From the NCBI GenBank assembly GCA_946480085.1, contig CAMLHZ010000001.1, positions 124,001 to 188,000 of the forward strand: DNA of 64,000 nt, given 5' to 3'. The position numbers and the translations under genes were made by a program. This stretch comes from an uncultured Flavobacteriales bacterium. GTDB lineage: Bacteria; Bacteroidota; Bacteroidia; Flavobacteriales; Crocinitomicaceae. The notes beneath the pieces are model-generated. The model saw only the letters and a program-made list of their open reading frames with translations, was not told where the DNA came from and did no database searches. Positions 52,696 to 61,808 of the stretch are shown here, one piece after another; positions within the stretch are counted from its first letter, which is position 1, and the number at the start of each line of letters is the position of its first letter.

Positions 52696-54540
52696 CTATT
52701 CGAGTTTCCGCTTTTCCCAAGCGTTCTTAAATGCCACTTTGTTCTTTCTGAACTTTTCGCTGCTTATTATATTCCACGTAAACTTTCGACTTTCAGGATC
52801 CATTACTTCTGCTTCCACTTTTGAATACCATACCAGTTTATTGTAGTTCGGGTCATGAACAAAAGCGAATTCAGAATATGAAGGAATCCCTGATTCATCA
52901 GAATAATCATCGATATTGTAATTCACGCGTATTTCCAACGTATCGTTCTTCACTTTAAATCCAACCGTGAAATAGTTGTTCAAAACCAAATTATCGTTTG
53001 TAACTAAACCGTGAAATTCTCCCTTGGTGTTTCCGTATGCCACGCCTATAATGGTTTTCATAGGAGTATCATAATCGTCATTTTCATCACGACTTTCATC
53101 CATCAGAAATACAGCGTCGGTAAAACCGTCATTGTTCAGATCTGCGAAAGTGGCATGATTAAATTGATATGTAGAAAGCGAATCTGTGAGAAAAGCCCTC
53201 AATCTAGAATCCCTGGTTTCTATTTCCACCAAGGTATCGCCGTTAAACTTCAATTCGTGATAATAATAAGTGAAAAGGCAAGCAGGAGATTCCGTACAAC
53301 TTGCTGCATCACCACCGTAGTATTCGTAACTCGTTTCATGAATCACTTTGTCTTTTAATCCACCCATTTCATTCGGGAAAATGTACCCATGATTCTCAGA
53401 ATATCCACCATCACCAACACTGAAATCGTTTGCAAAGTGTAACATTTTATTCCCATCCCAGAGATACAGGTTATCTCCTCCAGCCTCGCCACAAGAGTTT
53501 GCCGAATAACAAATTCCCAGAAACTGATAATTCGAATTTAACCCTCTGTTTCCGAACTGAATGAAATCATTTTTATACATTTCATCATATTCATCACTTT
53601 CATGATAGTAATAGAAGTCTATCGGCAAGCGGAATTTCACGTTCAATCCATCAAAAACATAAATCGCGTTATTCGTATAGAGGAAAGATTCATCTTCCAC
53701 CTTATTGCTCTTGACATAACGTTGCGGAATATCTATAAAATCGGACCACACATATCCTTTTTTTCCGTTTCGCTTTACAGCGTACCAATATCCGGGTATT
53801 TCATTCACCGTATCAGCCCTGGGTTTTTCTTTCAAAAGCTCTACTTTTTCCTGTATGTTTAGAAATTCAAGAAAAGTTGATTTTGCTGAAGGTTTTGCCC
53901 GAAGATTAACCCTATTTGCGTTGATCAACGCTTCTTCGAACTTGAAATACTTTCTTGTAATGAACGAATCATCCTGTAGTTTGATGTTCGAAGTTTTAAT
54001 CACAGATCCATCCCATTCAAACAATTGGTAAGTTGAATCTAGACTTACGGCAATGATTTCCTTTCCATTACTGTTAAATGTAGTTCCAAAAGAAGTGGAA
54101 CCATAAACCTCCTTGTGACTCTTATCTCCGAAGAATTGCGTTAAGATGACCTTATCACTTCGAAACACCTTAAATTCCAATCCTTTGTTCGCAGTGAAAT
54201 TGAGTAAGAACTGAACATCTAGATCCAATTCACTTTTAAAAACCCCATCGGCCAGATTTGGTCGCCAGATATATCCGTTCTGACCTTGAAAAACAATAGG
54301 TTCCCAGTAATCTTCAACAGCTCCAACTTTTCCTTTCACCGATTCTGAAGACAAGCATATCTCTAGAGTTGTATTGTGATTTATTTTCCCAATAATCTTT
54401 CCATCAATCGACGGACTATCGCGTACATTCGTACTATCGACAAACACAATATCGTTGTATGCACTGTTCAGATGAATCTGACCAAAAGACAAAACGGAGA
54501 TGGTCAAAAAGTAAAGAAAGATAAAGTGGTGTTTTTTCAT
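52696..54540 (-). CDS. Secreted protein with two SH3b domains and FG-GAP-like segment
   Basis: The 614-residue protein starts at 54540 (MKKHHFIFLYFLTISVLSFG, signal peptide); an in-frame start at 54582 lies inside the repeat. SH3b domain 1 (about 30-95) has STNVRDSPSIDGKIIGKI and GQNGYIWRPN; SH3b domain 2 (about 195-265) has NRVNLRAKPSAKSTFLEFL and GKKGYVWSDFI. Further on, NHATFADLNNDGFTDAVFLMD (about 475-495) resembles an FG-GAP/VCBS calcium-binding repeat. SH3b pairs often bind cell wall or surface polymers. No enzyme motif is seen. The gene lies alone between two inverted 40-bp repeat copies. Confidence 0.78.
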   Translation of the reverse strand: MKKHHFIFLYFLTISVLSFGQIHLNSAYNDIVFVDSTNVRDSPSIDGKIIGKINHNTTLEICLSSESVKGKVGAVEDYWEPIVFQGQNGYIWRPNLADGVFKSELDLDVQFLLNFTANKGLEFKVFRSDKVILTQFFGDKSHKEVYGSTSFGTTFNSNGKEIIAVSLDSTYQLFEWDGSVIKTSNIKLQDDSFITRKYFKFEEALINANRVNLRAKPSAKSTFLEFLNIQEKVELLKEKPRADTVNEIPGYWYAVKRNGKKGYVWSDFIDIPQRYVKSNKVEDESFLYTNNAIYVFDGLNVKFRLPIDFYYYHESDEYDEMYKNDFIQFGNRGLNSNYQFLGICYSANSCGEAGGDNLYLWDGNKMLHFANDFSVGDGGYSENHGYIFPNEMGGLKDKVIHETSYEYYGGDAASCTESPACLFTYYYHELKFNGDTLVEIETRDSRLRAFLTDSLSTYQFNHATFADLNNDGFTDAVFLMDESRDENDDYDTPMKTIIGVAYGNTKGEFHGLVTNDNLVLNNYFTVGFKVKNDTLEIRVNYNIDDYSDESGIPSYSEFAFVHDPNYNKLVWYSKVEAEVMDPESRKFTWNIISSEKFRKNKVAFKNAWEKRKLE

Positions 54541-54567
54541 TATTGGTAACAATGAACTAAATGTAGG

Positions 54568-54625
54568 AAAAAAACCAGTCACAAGGTCATCGAGCGGAGT
54601 CGAGATGCCGAAGTGTCGGGGTTTT
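54568..54625. terminator. Hairpin carrying the 40-bp repeat in opposite orientation (copy B)
   Basis: AAAAAAACC and GGGGTTTT close a hairpin just downstream of the minus-strand lipoprotein gene at 54661. Positions 54576-54615 match copy A at 52625-52664 exactly, in inverted orientation. Confidence 0.65.
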
Positions 54626-54660
54626 ATTGCGAAATAGTTCGCTTTGATTGGTTGTGGGAT

Positions 54661-55074
54661 TTATTCGTATACAATTCGTCTTCTGAAACTATTTCTACCC
54701 TTCTTGTTCGTCCATGAAAGCAGGAATTTAATCTTCCCCACTTCGCTTGAGGGCGTATAATCTTCAGCATAAACTTTCACAGTAAAATTGGAGTTTGCGG
54801 CCTGATCCTCGAAGTAAACCAATGAACTAAACAAGGTATGCGCAATCATTTTGTTCGATGTATCCTTAATTGTCATCAACAAGTCTGGTTTCACCAAAGG
54901 GTAATCGCTTTTATTCTTGAACGACACATAGAAAAAGTTAGAATCATTATCGTTGCCGTCACCAGAAAGATAATAACCATCATATTTTACCTTATGACTG
55001 CCTTTTCCTTTGGCAATACAAGCCGAAAGCGCAAGTAATAAAAGAAATGGTGCAAACCAGTATTTCATTTTCAT
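54661..55074 (-). CDS. Small lipoprotein of unknown function
   Basis: The 137-residue protein starts at 55074 (MKMKYWFAPFLLLLALSAC; another ATG two codons later is equally possible). Lipobox LALSAC. The mature part looks like a single beta sandwich: FFYVSFKNKSDYPLVKPDLLMTI, IAHTLFSSLVYFED and FTVKVYAEDY, ending with a basic tail KKGRNSFRRRIVYE. The repeat hairpin follows its stop. No recognised family. Confidence 0.7.
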   Translation of the reverse strand: MKMKYWFAPFLLLLALSACIAKGKGSHKVKYDGYYLSGDGNDNDSNFFYVSFKNKSDYPLVKPDLLMTIKDTSNKMIAHTLFSSLVYFEDQAANSNFTVKVYAEDYTPSSEVGKIKFLLSWTNKKGRNSFRRRIVYE

Positions 55075-55141
55075 TTTTTTCAATGTCACAATATTACAGA
55101 CTTATTGTGGAAATCGAAATACTGCAAGTGCGTGATTTCAA

Positions 55142-56917
55142 CTAGTCAAATTTCAATTCAAACAAGGTTATGTTATCGATTCCAATTTCTTTTTGAATGT
55201 AAGCATTCCACTTTTCCATGGTCTTTTTGACTGTTCCTCTATCGACTTCCTTCAGAAACAATTCCCTTTCTTTTTGAGCAGCCAGCATGAAATTATCATA
55301 CGCAGCATTCAACGATTCGACAGAATGATCTTTGAGTACATTCAGTTCCTTTACCAATTTTCTACGCTGAAGTTCGCACAAATCAAAATACATATTGATG
55401 AAACAATTGGCGTAAACATCAATTGGTAGATAGTAGAATGTTTCGTAAGGATCAAAAACCGTTTCGGTAAGAATATCCAGGGAATCAGCGTATGAATTTA
55501 CATCCATAAACGTTTGAACATTCAAATTGTACATCAATGATTTCTCTGTTTGTAAATTGAATTTCAGCGTACTGTCCGGAAGCATTTCTCTCAAAAACAC
55601 ACGGTTGGTTGACCAATGAATGTAAGGGTGTTCAAAGTAGTTCCTGTTTTTCTCTTTTGGGTTTCGTATTTTCCAATCGGAATTGTAAGATTTAAAAAAC
55701 AACGCATTTGTCATTGATCTTGGATGGTCAAAAAACGCCTGATTTCGGTTATTTTGTTCATTTACATCGAATTCATTGTTGTTCTTCCAGAAGAAATCGT
55801 TGTAAGGAAACGCATTGATTTTTCTATAGTCATTGACACCTTCTTTAAATTCGAACTTTGGGAGCGCAAATTTTTCTTCGGTATCAAAAGCATACAAAAC
55901 TGCTTTTGTTCGGATTGAAAAACGTGCTTCTTCCTGCTTTCCCGGTCGACTAACATAATCAACCTTGTACTCAAAATCAACGTGATTAAAAAGTGGATTT
56001 CCGTCCTCAGCAGAAAAGGTTTTCGTGATATTCAAATCTACCTGCTTAATACTATCCGTTGGAAAAAGCGGCAGAAAAGGATGATTCTCACAAGCAATGC
56101 AGCGCATCGTAATTTTCTCAATATTAGAAGTCCTTAGGTTATACCAAATTTTCCCTTCAAAATTCTTCGCGCTATTGCTCTTTGGACGATAATGTATCAC
56201 ATAAATCGAATCCATTTTGTCGTCACGATAAGCTGCACTTTGCTCCAATCGAAATAACTTTTTTGCCTCACGGAAGTTAAGGTTCAAAGGAGTTTGCGGA
56301 AAGAACTCATTTTCATCATACATCTTTAGCTGACTGATTGTATAAGATCCCGCCTGAGAGGTGAAATAACGGTCATCAAAGGTTTGCAATGCCAATCGAC
56401 CAGCTTTTAGTTCCAACGATTGAATATCGTAACCTTTCATATTCAAATTGTAATACGCTTCCACCAATTCAATTTGAGTGGTATCATAAAAACTGGTGAG
56501 CATGCAATAACTCTTAGCCGTTTCTGTCGTTTTCTTGTGCTTCGCGCTTTTCTGCAGCAGATCAAAGAGATAATCATCGCTTACAGGTTTCACTTCCACT
56601 TCAGCCAGATCTTTCGCATTTGGTTCCAGATCTACGCTATAAAAGGCTTGCTGCAAATTGAGCTTCAAAATCAACGGTCTGTAGCCAATGCATTTTATTT
56701 CGACAGAATCGTAAACAGAAGAAATAGCGATTCGGAAATATCCTGTTTCAGACGTTATAGTTCCTTGCTTTAAGGTTTTATTGTAAACACGAACAAATGG
56801 AATGGATTGTTTAGAAACTTCGTCTTGTAAACGTCCTTCTATGATTCTCACAGAATCCTGTTGTGCAAAGCCAGAGCAGAACACGAAGAAAAAAACCAGA
56901 AGTAGAGTAAGTTTCAT
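55142..56917 (-). CDS. Secreted carboxypeptidase-regulatory-like domain protein
   Basis: The 591-residue protein has signal peptide MKLTLLLVFFFVFCSGFAQ and an N-terminal CarboxypepD_reg-like beta sandwich (about 22-105; IIEGRLQDEVSKQSIPFVRVY, TITSETGYFRIAI). The rest is a long domain of mixed strands (for example NIEKITMRCIACENHPFLP and YKVDYVSRPGKQEEARFSI) and C-terminal helices. This plan is common in Bacteroidota exported proteins of unknown function; it is not a TonB receptor (no plug or barrel pattern). It stands alone, 52 bases upstream of the small lipoprotein gene on the same strand. Confidence 0.75.
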   Translation of the reverse strand: MKLTLLLVFFFVFCSGFAQQDSVRIIEGRLQDEVSKQSIPFVRVYNKTLKQGTITSETGYFRIAISSVYDSVEIKCIGYRPLILKLNLQQAFYSVDLEPNAKDLAEVEVKPVSDDYLFDLLQKSAKHKKTTETAKSYCMLTSFYDTTQIELVEAYYNLNMKGYDIQSLELKAGRLALQTFDDRYFTSQAGSYTISQLKMYDENEFFPQTPLNLNFREAKKLFRLEQSAAYRDDKMDSIYVIHYRPKSNSAKNFEGKIWYNLRTSNIEKITMRCIACENHPFLPLFPTDSIKQVDLNITKTFSAEDGNPLFNHVDFEYKVDYVSRPGKQEEARFSIRTKAVLYAFDTEEKFALPKFEFKEGVNDYRKINAFPYNDFFWKNNNEFDVNEQNNRNQAFFDHPRSMTNALFFKSYNSDWKIRNPKEKNRNYFEHPYIHWSTNRVFLREMLPDSTLKFNLQTEKSLMYNLNVQTFMDVNSYADSLDILTETVFDPYETFYYLPIDVYANCFINMYFDLCELQRRKLVKELNVLKDHSVESLNAAYDNFMLAAQKERELFLKEVDRGTVKKTMEKWNAYIQKEIGIDNITLFELKFD

Positions 56918-57005
56918 GAAACTTAAAGTACGAAATTCTTACGCGGCTATTCTTCACTTTTCTCAACTTTTGATTAGTAACCGAAAATCATTTATTAAAC
57001 CGTTA

Positions 57006-57611
57006 TCACTTTGATTTAATCTCTTGTAAACGTTTCCAATCGAAATCATATTCTAGTTCAATTAAACGATACTTTTCGCTATTGCGCGTATATTCAGCTA
57101 CAGCGTATTTCTTTTCATACCAGCGATGAAGTAATACTTTCAGCTGTTGTAATTCCTTTTCTGTTCGAAGCAAAACTTTATAAGATTGACTCCCGTTAAT
57201 AACAATCTCGCTTATACCACTGTGCAAATTGTCTCGAGAAGCAAAATGAAAACCTTCTCCCCGCAAGGCATTAAATAGCAATTCAAGTTGTACTTTTTCT
57301 AGATCAATCCTTTCTATCTCTTCAGTCTGATGAATCTCCAATTGATTTTCATGAAGCTCAACAAATCCAATAGAAAGATAATCGTGATGAAAGAAAAATT
57401 TTACCCTGTAAATAGCAAATGAAACTAAAGCAAATCCACAAACGGTTATCACATATGGGAAGATCCAATAAGTATAACCGGACCCTTTTAAAAAAGGCAA
57501 AACAAAGAAAGTTGGAACGCATAAGAACAAAAACATCAGACCAAGAATCTTTCCATGAGTGAAATGATTTAGGACTGTTTTCCTTTCTTCTACCAATTCC
57601 AGTTTAAGCAT
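57006..57611 (-). CDS. Two-helix membrane protein of unknown function
   Basis: The 201-residue protein has two adjacent transmembrane segments (about 25-43, ILGLMFLFLCVPTFFVLPF; about 50-68, YWIFPYVITVCGFALVSFA) followed by a cytoplasmic-type beta/alpha domain resembling a bacterial PH-like fold (DYLSIGFVELHENQLEIHQ, LRTEKELQQLKVLLHRW). No specific family recognised. The ATG is four bases after TAAATTTA, a weak -7 box. Confidence 0.65.
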   Translation of the reverse strand: MLKLELVEERKTVLNHFTHGKILGLMFLFLCVPTFFVLPFLKGSGYTYWIFPYVITVCGFALVSFAIYRVKFFFHHDYLSIGFVELHENQLEIHQTEEIERIDLEKVQLELLFNALRGEGFHFASRDNLHSGISEIVINGSQSYKVLLRTEKELQQLKVLLHRWYEKKYAVAEYTRNSEKYRLIELEYDFDWKRLQEIKSK

Positions 57612-57670
57612 GAAATAAATTTAGTTCTTTTCTGGAGAAAGTTTCCAATATACAAAAAGCACGAGAATTT

Positions 57671-57702
57671 GTAAAGACGCGATGCATCGCGTCTGTGCTT
57701 TA
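57671..57702. repeat. Palindromic repeat, GATGCATC family (copy 3)
   Basis: A perfect 20-base palindrome at 57675-57694 (AGACGCGATG and its complement) is flanked by GTAAAG and CTTTAC. It lies between the membrane protein gene and tRNA-Asn. Confidence 0.65.
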
Positions 57703-57732
57703 CTAAATCTACAAACGAAGACGTGATTAAAT

Positions 57733-57760
57733 AAAAAAAGGTTACCATTTCTGATAACCC
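57733..57760 (-). terminator. Terminator of tRNA-Asn (minus strand)
   Basis: On the minus strand GGTTATCAGAAATGGTAACC forms a hairpin and is followed by seven T. It begins a few bases downstream of the tRNA 3' end. Confidence 0.75.
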
Positions 57761-57765
57761 TTTTG

Positions 57766-57839
57766 CTCCCCCTTCAGGACTTGAACCTGAGACCCTCTGA
57801 TTAACAGTCAGATGCTCTAACCAACTGAGCTAAGGAGGA
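57766..57839 (-). tRNA. tRNA-Asn (anticodon GTT)
   Basis: A 74-base cloverleaf: acceptor TCCTCCT pairs with AGGGGGA (one G-T), D-arm TTAGCTCAGTTGGTTAGAGC, anticodon stem TCTGA/TCAGA around CTGTTAA (anticodon GTT), T-arm TCAGG-TTCAAGT-CCTGA and discriminator G. The 3' CCA is not encoded and must be added. It is followed by its own terminator. Confidence 0.97.
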
Positions 57840-57951
57840 ATTTCCTCATTTGAGGTTGCAAATATAAGCAAAGAATATATTACTCAACTAATTTTTAGCG
57901 AAAAAATTCAGTAAAAATCCGTGTTAACGTACTATTTGCCTGAATTTCAGC

Positions 57952-58404
57952 CTAAAAATCTTCTTCGGTAAGCGTAAAATCTTCGATTCCTGTATCCAAT
58001 CCGTCTTCATCCATTCCGCTTTCAACGTCATCAACCATATCGAATGGCATATCGCCTTCGCCTCTTGCTGGACGCAGAATGTTTGTTTTGGAAACGTTCA
58101 GGCGAATTTCAGATCGGTAAGAGCCGTCTTCCTGAACATACGTTTTAGCGAAAGGCGCTCCAATGACTTCAACCATTGCTCCTTTTTTAAGGAAATCCAA
58201 AATTCGCATGTTAGCACCTTCTTTTTTCCAGATAGTGCAGTTAACCCATGTTGTTTTAGTTCTGGCCTCGCCGGTTCTTTTATCTCTCCAATTTTTATTA
58301 TGCGCAACCGGAAAATTAATTGCAACAACCCCTCTCTCCATGCGCTTTACAGTCGCATCCTTCCCTAAATTTCCAATTAATCTTGTTTCAAAAATTGTTG
58401 CCAT
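57952..58404 (-). CDS. ssb: Single-stranded DNA-binding protein
   Basis: The 150-residue protein starts at 58404 (MATIFETRLIGNLGKDAT); six extra codons upstream are not needed. The OB fold is clear: KRMERGVVAINFPVAHN, RTKTTWVNCTIWKKEG, LKKGAMVEVIGAPF and SEIRLNVSKTNIL. The tail is acidic but ends in LTEEDF instead of the usual DDDIPF-type tip that recruits partner proteins. Such shorter SSB forms can be paralogues; whether this is the main replication SSB cannot be decided here. Confidence 0.92.
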   Translation of the reverse strand: MATIFETRLIGNLGKDATVKRMERGVVAINFPVAHNKNWRDKRTGEARTKTTWVNCTIWKKEGANMRILDFLKKGAMVEVIGAPFAKTYVQEDGSYRSEIRLNVSKTNILRPARGEGDMPFDMVDDVESGMDEDGLDTGIEDFTLTEEDF

Positions 58405-58442
58405 GAATAGCTTGTTTATCAATAGTAGCTTGAGTCTTCAAA

Positions 58443-58450
58443 CAAATATA
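58443..58450 (-). promoter_or_regulatory. -7 box TATATTTG of ssb
   Basis: A perfect TAnnTTTG (minus strand) lies 38 bases before the ssb ATG at 58404, giving a leader of about 30 bases. Confidence 0.5.
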
Positions 58451-58467
58451 CAATAATAACAGCTTGT

Positions 58468-59382
58468 TTACTTCTTTATTATAATTGCATCCGGAAAACC
58501 TGCATTTCGTACTTCTTTCTGATATTTCTCAGCATCCTCCTTAGTTGTAAAGGATCCGGATGTGTATCTGTATTTATAACCTGATTGCGCAACTTGTTCT
58601 CTAGCAACTGATTTAGTAAGTTTGGTAAATGGACTTTTTTCCGTATCCATCCACTCTTTTGAACTCATTATCTGAACCGTATAACTTGAAGTTCCTGATG
58701 ATGAACTCGCAGACGAAGAATTTGTTGTAGATTTTTCAAATTTGATTCCCGGATGTGATTCTTTTAAAAACGCACGCATACCACGAAACAAAGCTGAAGC
58801 AATCAAATCACGCCCGTTTTCCGTATTCAAAAAATTCGCCTCACCCACATTTGTAAGAAAACCACATTCTACCAAAACGCTGGTCATTTCCGTAAATTTC
58901 AACACCTGAAGCGTATGTTCTCTATCGTCTGAATCTTTTACGCCTCGAGAAGTTCTACCGGCCTTTGTCTTAAATTCTGTTTCAAATGTCTTGGCAAGTT
59001 TCACGCTTTTCTTCGCCGACATGGTATGCACATGTGTTTCAGTTCCTTTAATGCTCTTATTCGAACTTGAATTGCAATGTATACTAATAAAATAATCTAC
59101 TTTTTGCTTATTGGCCATTTCAACTCTCGAATCTAAACTCGGATAAGTATCATCTGTTCTGGTATAAACCACTTTTACATTGCTCAATTTTGTGGAAAGG
59201 TATTCTCCAAATTTTTTAGCGATGAGTAAATTGAGGTCTTTTTCCTTTAAATGACTTGCGTTTGCTGAAAGATGTCCGGGATCCGAACCACCATGACCAG
59301 GATCGATCATAATCGTAATTATTTGAGCTGAGCCTAAGGAGCTCAACATCAAGAATAAACCTAAAAGCAATCGTTTCAACAT
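58468..59382 (-). CDS. N-acetylmuramoyl-L-alanine amidase with SPOR domain
   Basis: The 304-residue protein has a signal peptide (ends SSLGSAQ) and an Amidase_3 domain (about 22-215): MIDPGHGGSDPGH with the first zinc His, LKEKDLNL with the Glu ligand, FISIHCNSSSN with the second His, and VLVECGFLTN with the catalytic Glu. The C-terminal about 75 residues form a SPOR domain (SSYTVQIMSSKEW, then YKYRYTSGSFTTKEDA), which binds denuded glycan strands at the septum. It cleaves the peptide from muramic acid during cell separation. The ATG lies four bases after TAATTTTG. Confidence 0.95.
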   Translation of the reverse strand: MLKRLLLGLFLMLSSLGSAQIITIMIDPGHGGSDPGHLSANASHLKEKDLNLLIAKKFGEYLSTKLSNVKVVYTRTDDTYPSLDSRVEMANKQKVDYFISIHCNSSSNKSIKGTETHVHTMSAKKSVKLAKTFETEFKTKAGRTSRGVKDSDDREHTLQVLKFTEMTSVLVECGFLTNVGEANFLNTENGRDLIASALFRGMRAFLKESHPGIKFEKSTTNSSSASSSSGTSSYTVQIMSSKEWMDTEKSPFTKLTKSVAREQVAQSGYKYRYTSGSFTTKEDAEKYQKEVRNAGFPDAIIIKK

Positions 59383-59386
59383 GCTG

Positions 59387-59394
59387 CAAAATTA
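59387..59394 (-). promoter_or_regulatory. -7 box TAATTTTG four bases before the amidase gene
   Basis: A perfect TAnnTTTG (minus strand) ends four bases before the ATG at 59382, predicting a leaderless mRNA. Confidence 0.5.
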
Positions 59395-59520
59395 TTGCAT
59401 GATCGAATACATGAGAATTGCTTCTAAAAAGGTTACCAAAAGTGAAATGTTAAATAAATTCAAAAAGCAAAAGTCAAAAGTTAAAAGCGTCCTTCCTAAA
59501 ATATTTCTCACTTTTGTTCC

Positions 59521-60588
59521 ATGCAACAAACACGGGTAGCTTTAATAGAAATTGCGCATTCACATGATGAATGTATGTTTGCCCAGATCAATGCGCTGCG
59601 TTCCGCTAATGCAGAAATCTATCTTGTTTGTCATGAGGAAGTGAAAAAACGACTTACTGCTTTATACACTTTTAAAGAGATCCTAGGGGTGCAAACCACC
59701 AATTCAGCAATCGGAGATTTTATGAAAATGCGAGAAGTCGCGAAGTTTCTCAAGCGGAATAAAATTGAAAAAGCGGTTTTCAACACTGCTCAGGGCGGAC
59801 ATATCCGTAACTTGCGTTTTTTAGTTTCCAGAAAAATTGAGTGCTATGGAATTGTTCACACCATTCGAAAATTCAATGAAAGTGGAACTCAAAAGATCAT
59901 CCATAAATTCATAAGATCTTATGCTGTTCTCAGCGATATTCTAAAAGACGGCATTCAATCGGAATACAAACACAAAGTAACCACGTTTTATCCTATTGAA
60001 TTTCCTGATTACGGGAAATCGGAGCTAAAAAAAGAAAGAGAAATCTGGATAACAATCCCAGGTGGAGTTGAAACACGACGGAAAGACCTGAGTGGAATTG
60101 TTTCTATGCTTCAGCAAACTCCCGATCATATAAAATTCGTTTTTGCAGGAAAATCAGATTTCACTAAACCTGAATTACACGAACTTTTAAAGGAAATTAG
60201 AGAGAATCACCTTGAAAGTCGATTGATTTACTTCGAAGAATACATTTCAAACGAAACATTTTATCAATTGATTCAATCCTCGGATTTCTTAATGCCTTTA
60301 ATTCATCCCGACACTCCGAGCGCAATAGAATATCCTTTCAACCAGATTTCAGGGAGTTTTAATTTGGCCTTTGGTTTCCGTATTCCACTGTTAATGCACA
60401 ACGCTTATTCAAATGTAGAGGATCTTCGAAATTCAGCAACATTTTACACCGTTGACACTTTTGGAAAGGACGTAGAATTCGCAACGGAAAACTCAACTAA
60501 CAAAATAGCTGAAATAGCTTCAAATGAAAAATGGAATTATACAGTTCAGCAGAATGTATATCTGGATTTCATAAACCTAATTAGATAG
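59521..60588 (+). CDS. Glycosyltransferase-like (GT4/GT-B) protein
   Basis: The 355-residue protein looks like a two-domain GT-B enzyme. N-terminal Rossmann part: RVALIEIAHSHDECMFAQINAL, IYLVCHEEV, KAVFNTAQGGHIRNL. C-terminal part: EIWITIPGGVETRRKDLSGI, IKFVFAGKSDF, LIYFEEYISNETFYQLIQSSDFLMPLI (the usual position of the donor-binding Glu region is PSAIEYPFNQISG) and GFRIPLLMHNAYS. The motif match is general; donor and acceptor are unknown. Its 3' end overlaps hemW (opposite strand) by 12 bases. The ATG is four bases after CACTTTTG. Confidence 0.68.
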   Translation: MQQTRVALIEIAHSHDECMFAQINALRSANAEIYLVCHEEVKKRLTALYTFKEILGVQTTNSAIGDFMKMREVAKFLKRNKIEKAVFNTAQGGHIRNLRFLVSRKIECYGIVHTIRKFNESGTQKIIHKFIRSYAVLSDILKDGIQSEYKHKVTTFYPIEFPDYGKSELKKEREIWITIPGGVETRRKDLSGIVSMLQQTPDHIKFVFAGKSDFTKPELHELLKEIRENHLESRLIYFEEYISNETFYQLIQSSDFLMPLIHPDTPSAIEYPFNQISGSFNLAFGFRIPLLMHNAYSNVEDLRNSATFYTVDTFGKDVEFATENSTNKIAEIASNEKWNYTVQQNVYLDFINLIR

Positions 60589-61707
60589 TTTAAACAGATC
60601 GGCTGCAATTGCATCTGCACGCAATTTTCCTTCTTCAGTCAGCATTAAATGATCACCTGAAACAATTAACAACTTCTCATTCTGATATTCTTGCACCTGA
60701 TTCAACCATTCAGAATCCAGCTCTAAATACGTTTTTAATTCCGACAGCGAAACACCCCATTTTGTGCGTAAGCCAACCATAATTCGCTCATTGAATTTGT
60801 CATGATTGGTTAAACATTCTTCTTCTTGGGGTAATTCTCCAGCTTCAATAGATTTCATATAAGCCTGATTATTGGCAATATTCCAATAACGCTTTTCACC
60901 GTCAAAACCATGCGCTGAAGGTCCGATTCCCAAATAGTTCTTGTTCTGCCAGTAGGCCGTATTGTGTCTGGAATATGAATTGTTTCGAGCAAAATTTGAA
61001 ATTTCATATTGCTCAAACCCCAATTGTTTCAGGGTTTCAACAAGAATCACAAATTGTTCAGATTGATTATCGTTTGTTGCTGGTCGAATTTTTCCGGACT
61101 TCACCCAAGAGGCAAGCGTGGTTTTTTCTTCAACCGTTAAGCAGTAGGCAGAAATATGGTTTATCGGAAGTTCAGCAACCAATCGAATGGTTTCCTCCCA
61201 GCGCTTATTCGTTAAATTCGGCAAGCCGTAAATTAAGTCGATCGTAATATTCCTAAATCCTGCTTCATGAGCGCGTTTTACAGCTTCAATAGATTCATTG
61301 GAATTGTGCGCTCTGTTCATCCAATCCAATTGATCTTCTTCCAAAGATTGAATCCCGATACTCAATCGGTTGATTCCAATTTCTTTCCATGAGAGCAAAT
61401 TTTCAAGGGAGCAATCGTCAGGATTACATTCCATCGTAAGTTCCAGATCAGTCGATAAATCATAGTTTTCCGTAACAGTCGAAATAATCTTATGAAGCTC
61501 CATGTCATTTAAAATACTAGGAGTTCCTCCACCTAAATAAACAGTTTCAACTGTTTCATTAATTTGTTCCTTAGCTCGAATCACAACCTCATCACAAATT
61601 GCATTCACCATTCGTTCGCGATACACTTCGAACGTTGTTGAAAAGTGAAAATCGCAGTAAGTGCATTTCATTTTACAAAAGGGAATATGAATGTAAATTC
61701 CAGCCAT
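60577..61707 (-). CDS. hemW: Radical SAM haem chaperone HemW
   Basis: HemW is a radical SAM protein related to HemN that acts as a haem chaperone rather than coproporphyrinogen dehydrogenase. The 376-residue protein has IYIHIPFCKMKCTYCDFHF with the CxxxCxxC cluster (Cys11, Cys15, Cys18), VYLGGGTPSIL, TMECNPDD, RLSIGIQSLE, NITIDLIYGLP and HISAYCLTVEE, and the C-terminal HemN_C part (ERIMVGLRTKWGV). The additional fourth N-terminal cysteine of HemN is absent, which favours HemW. The ATG is four bases after TATCTTCG. Confidence 0.94.
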   Translation of the reverse strand: MAGIYIHIPFCKMKCTYCDFHFSTTFEVYRERMVNAICDEVVIRAKEQINETVETVYLGGGTPSILNDMELHKIISTVTENYDLSTDLELTMECNPDDCSLENLLSWKEIGINRLSIGIQSLEEDQLDWMNRAHNSNESIEAVKRAHEAGFRNITIDLIYGLPNLTNKRWEETIRLVAELPINHISAYCLTVEEKTTLASWVKSGKIRPATNDNQSEQFVILVETLKQLGFEQYEISNFARNNSYSRHNTAYWQNKNYLGIGPSAHGFDGEKRYWNIANNQAYMKSIEAGELPQEEECLTNHDKFNERIMVGLRTKWGVSLSELKTYLELDSEWLNQVQEYQNEKLLIVSGDHLMLTEEGKLRADAIAADLFKLSN

Positions 61708-61711
61708 AATG

Positions 61712-61719
61712 CGAAGATA
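61712..61719 (-). promoter_or_regulatory. -7 box TATCTTCG four bases before hemW
   Basis: TATCTTCG (one mismatch to TAnnTTTG) on the minus strand ends four bases before the ATG at 61707. Confidence 0.4.
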
Positions 61720-61808
61720 GTTTAAGCATTCATTTATCTACCCAGGAACAGAATGTTAAAAAGAAAAAATTTACGTGCATTAAATAAAAAAGATTGTACA
61801 TTTCCTTC

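Noticed and set aside
52615..54625. Insertion sequence or composite transposon bounded by the 40-bp inverted repeats
   Set aside because: The enclosed gene is an SH3b-domain secreted protein, no transposase is present and no target-site duplication was found; the repeats look like terminators.
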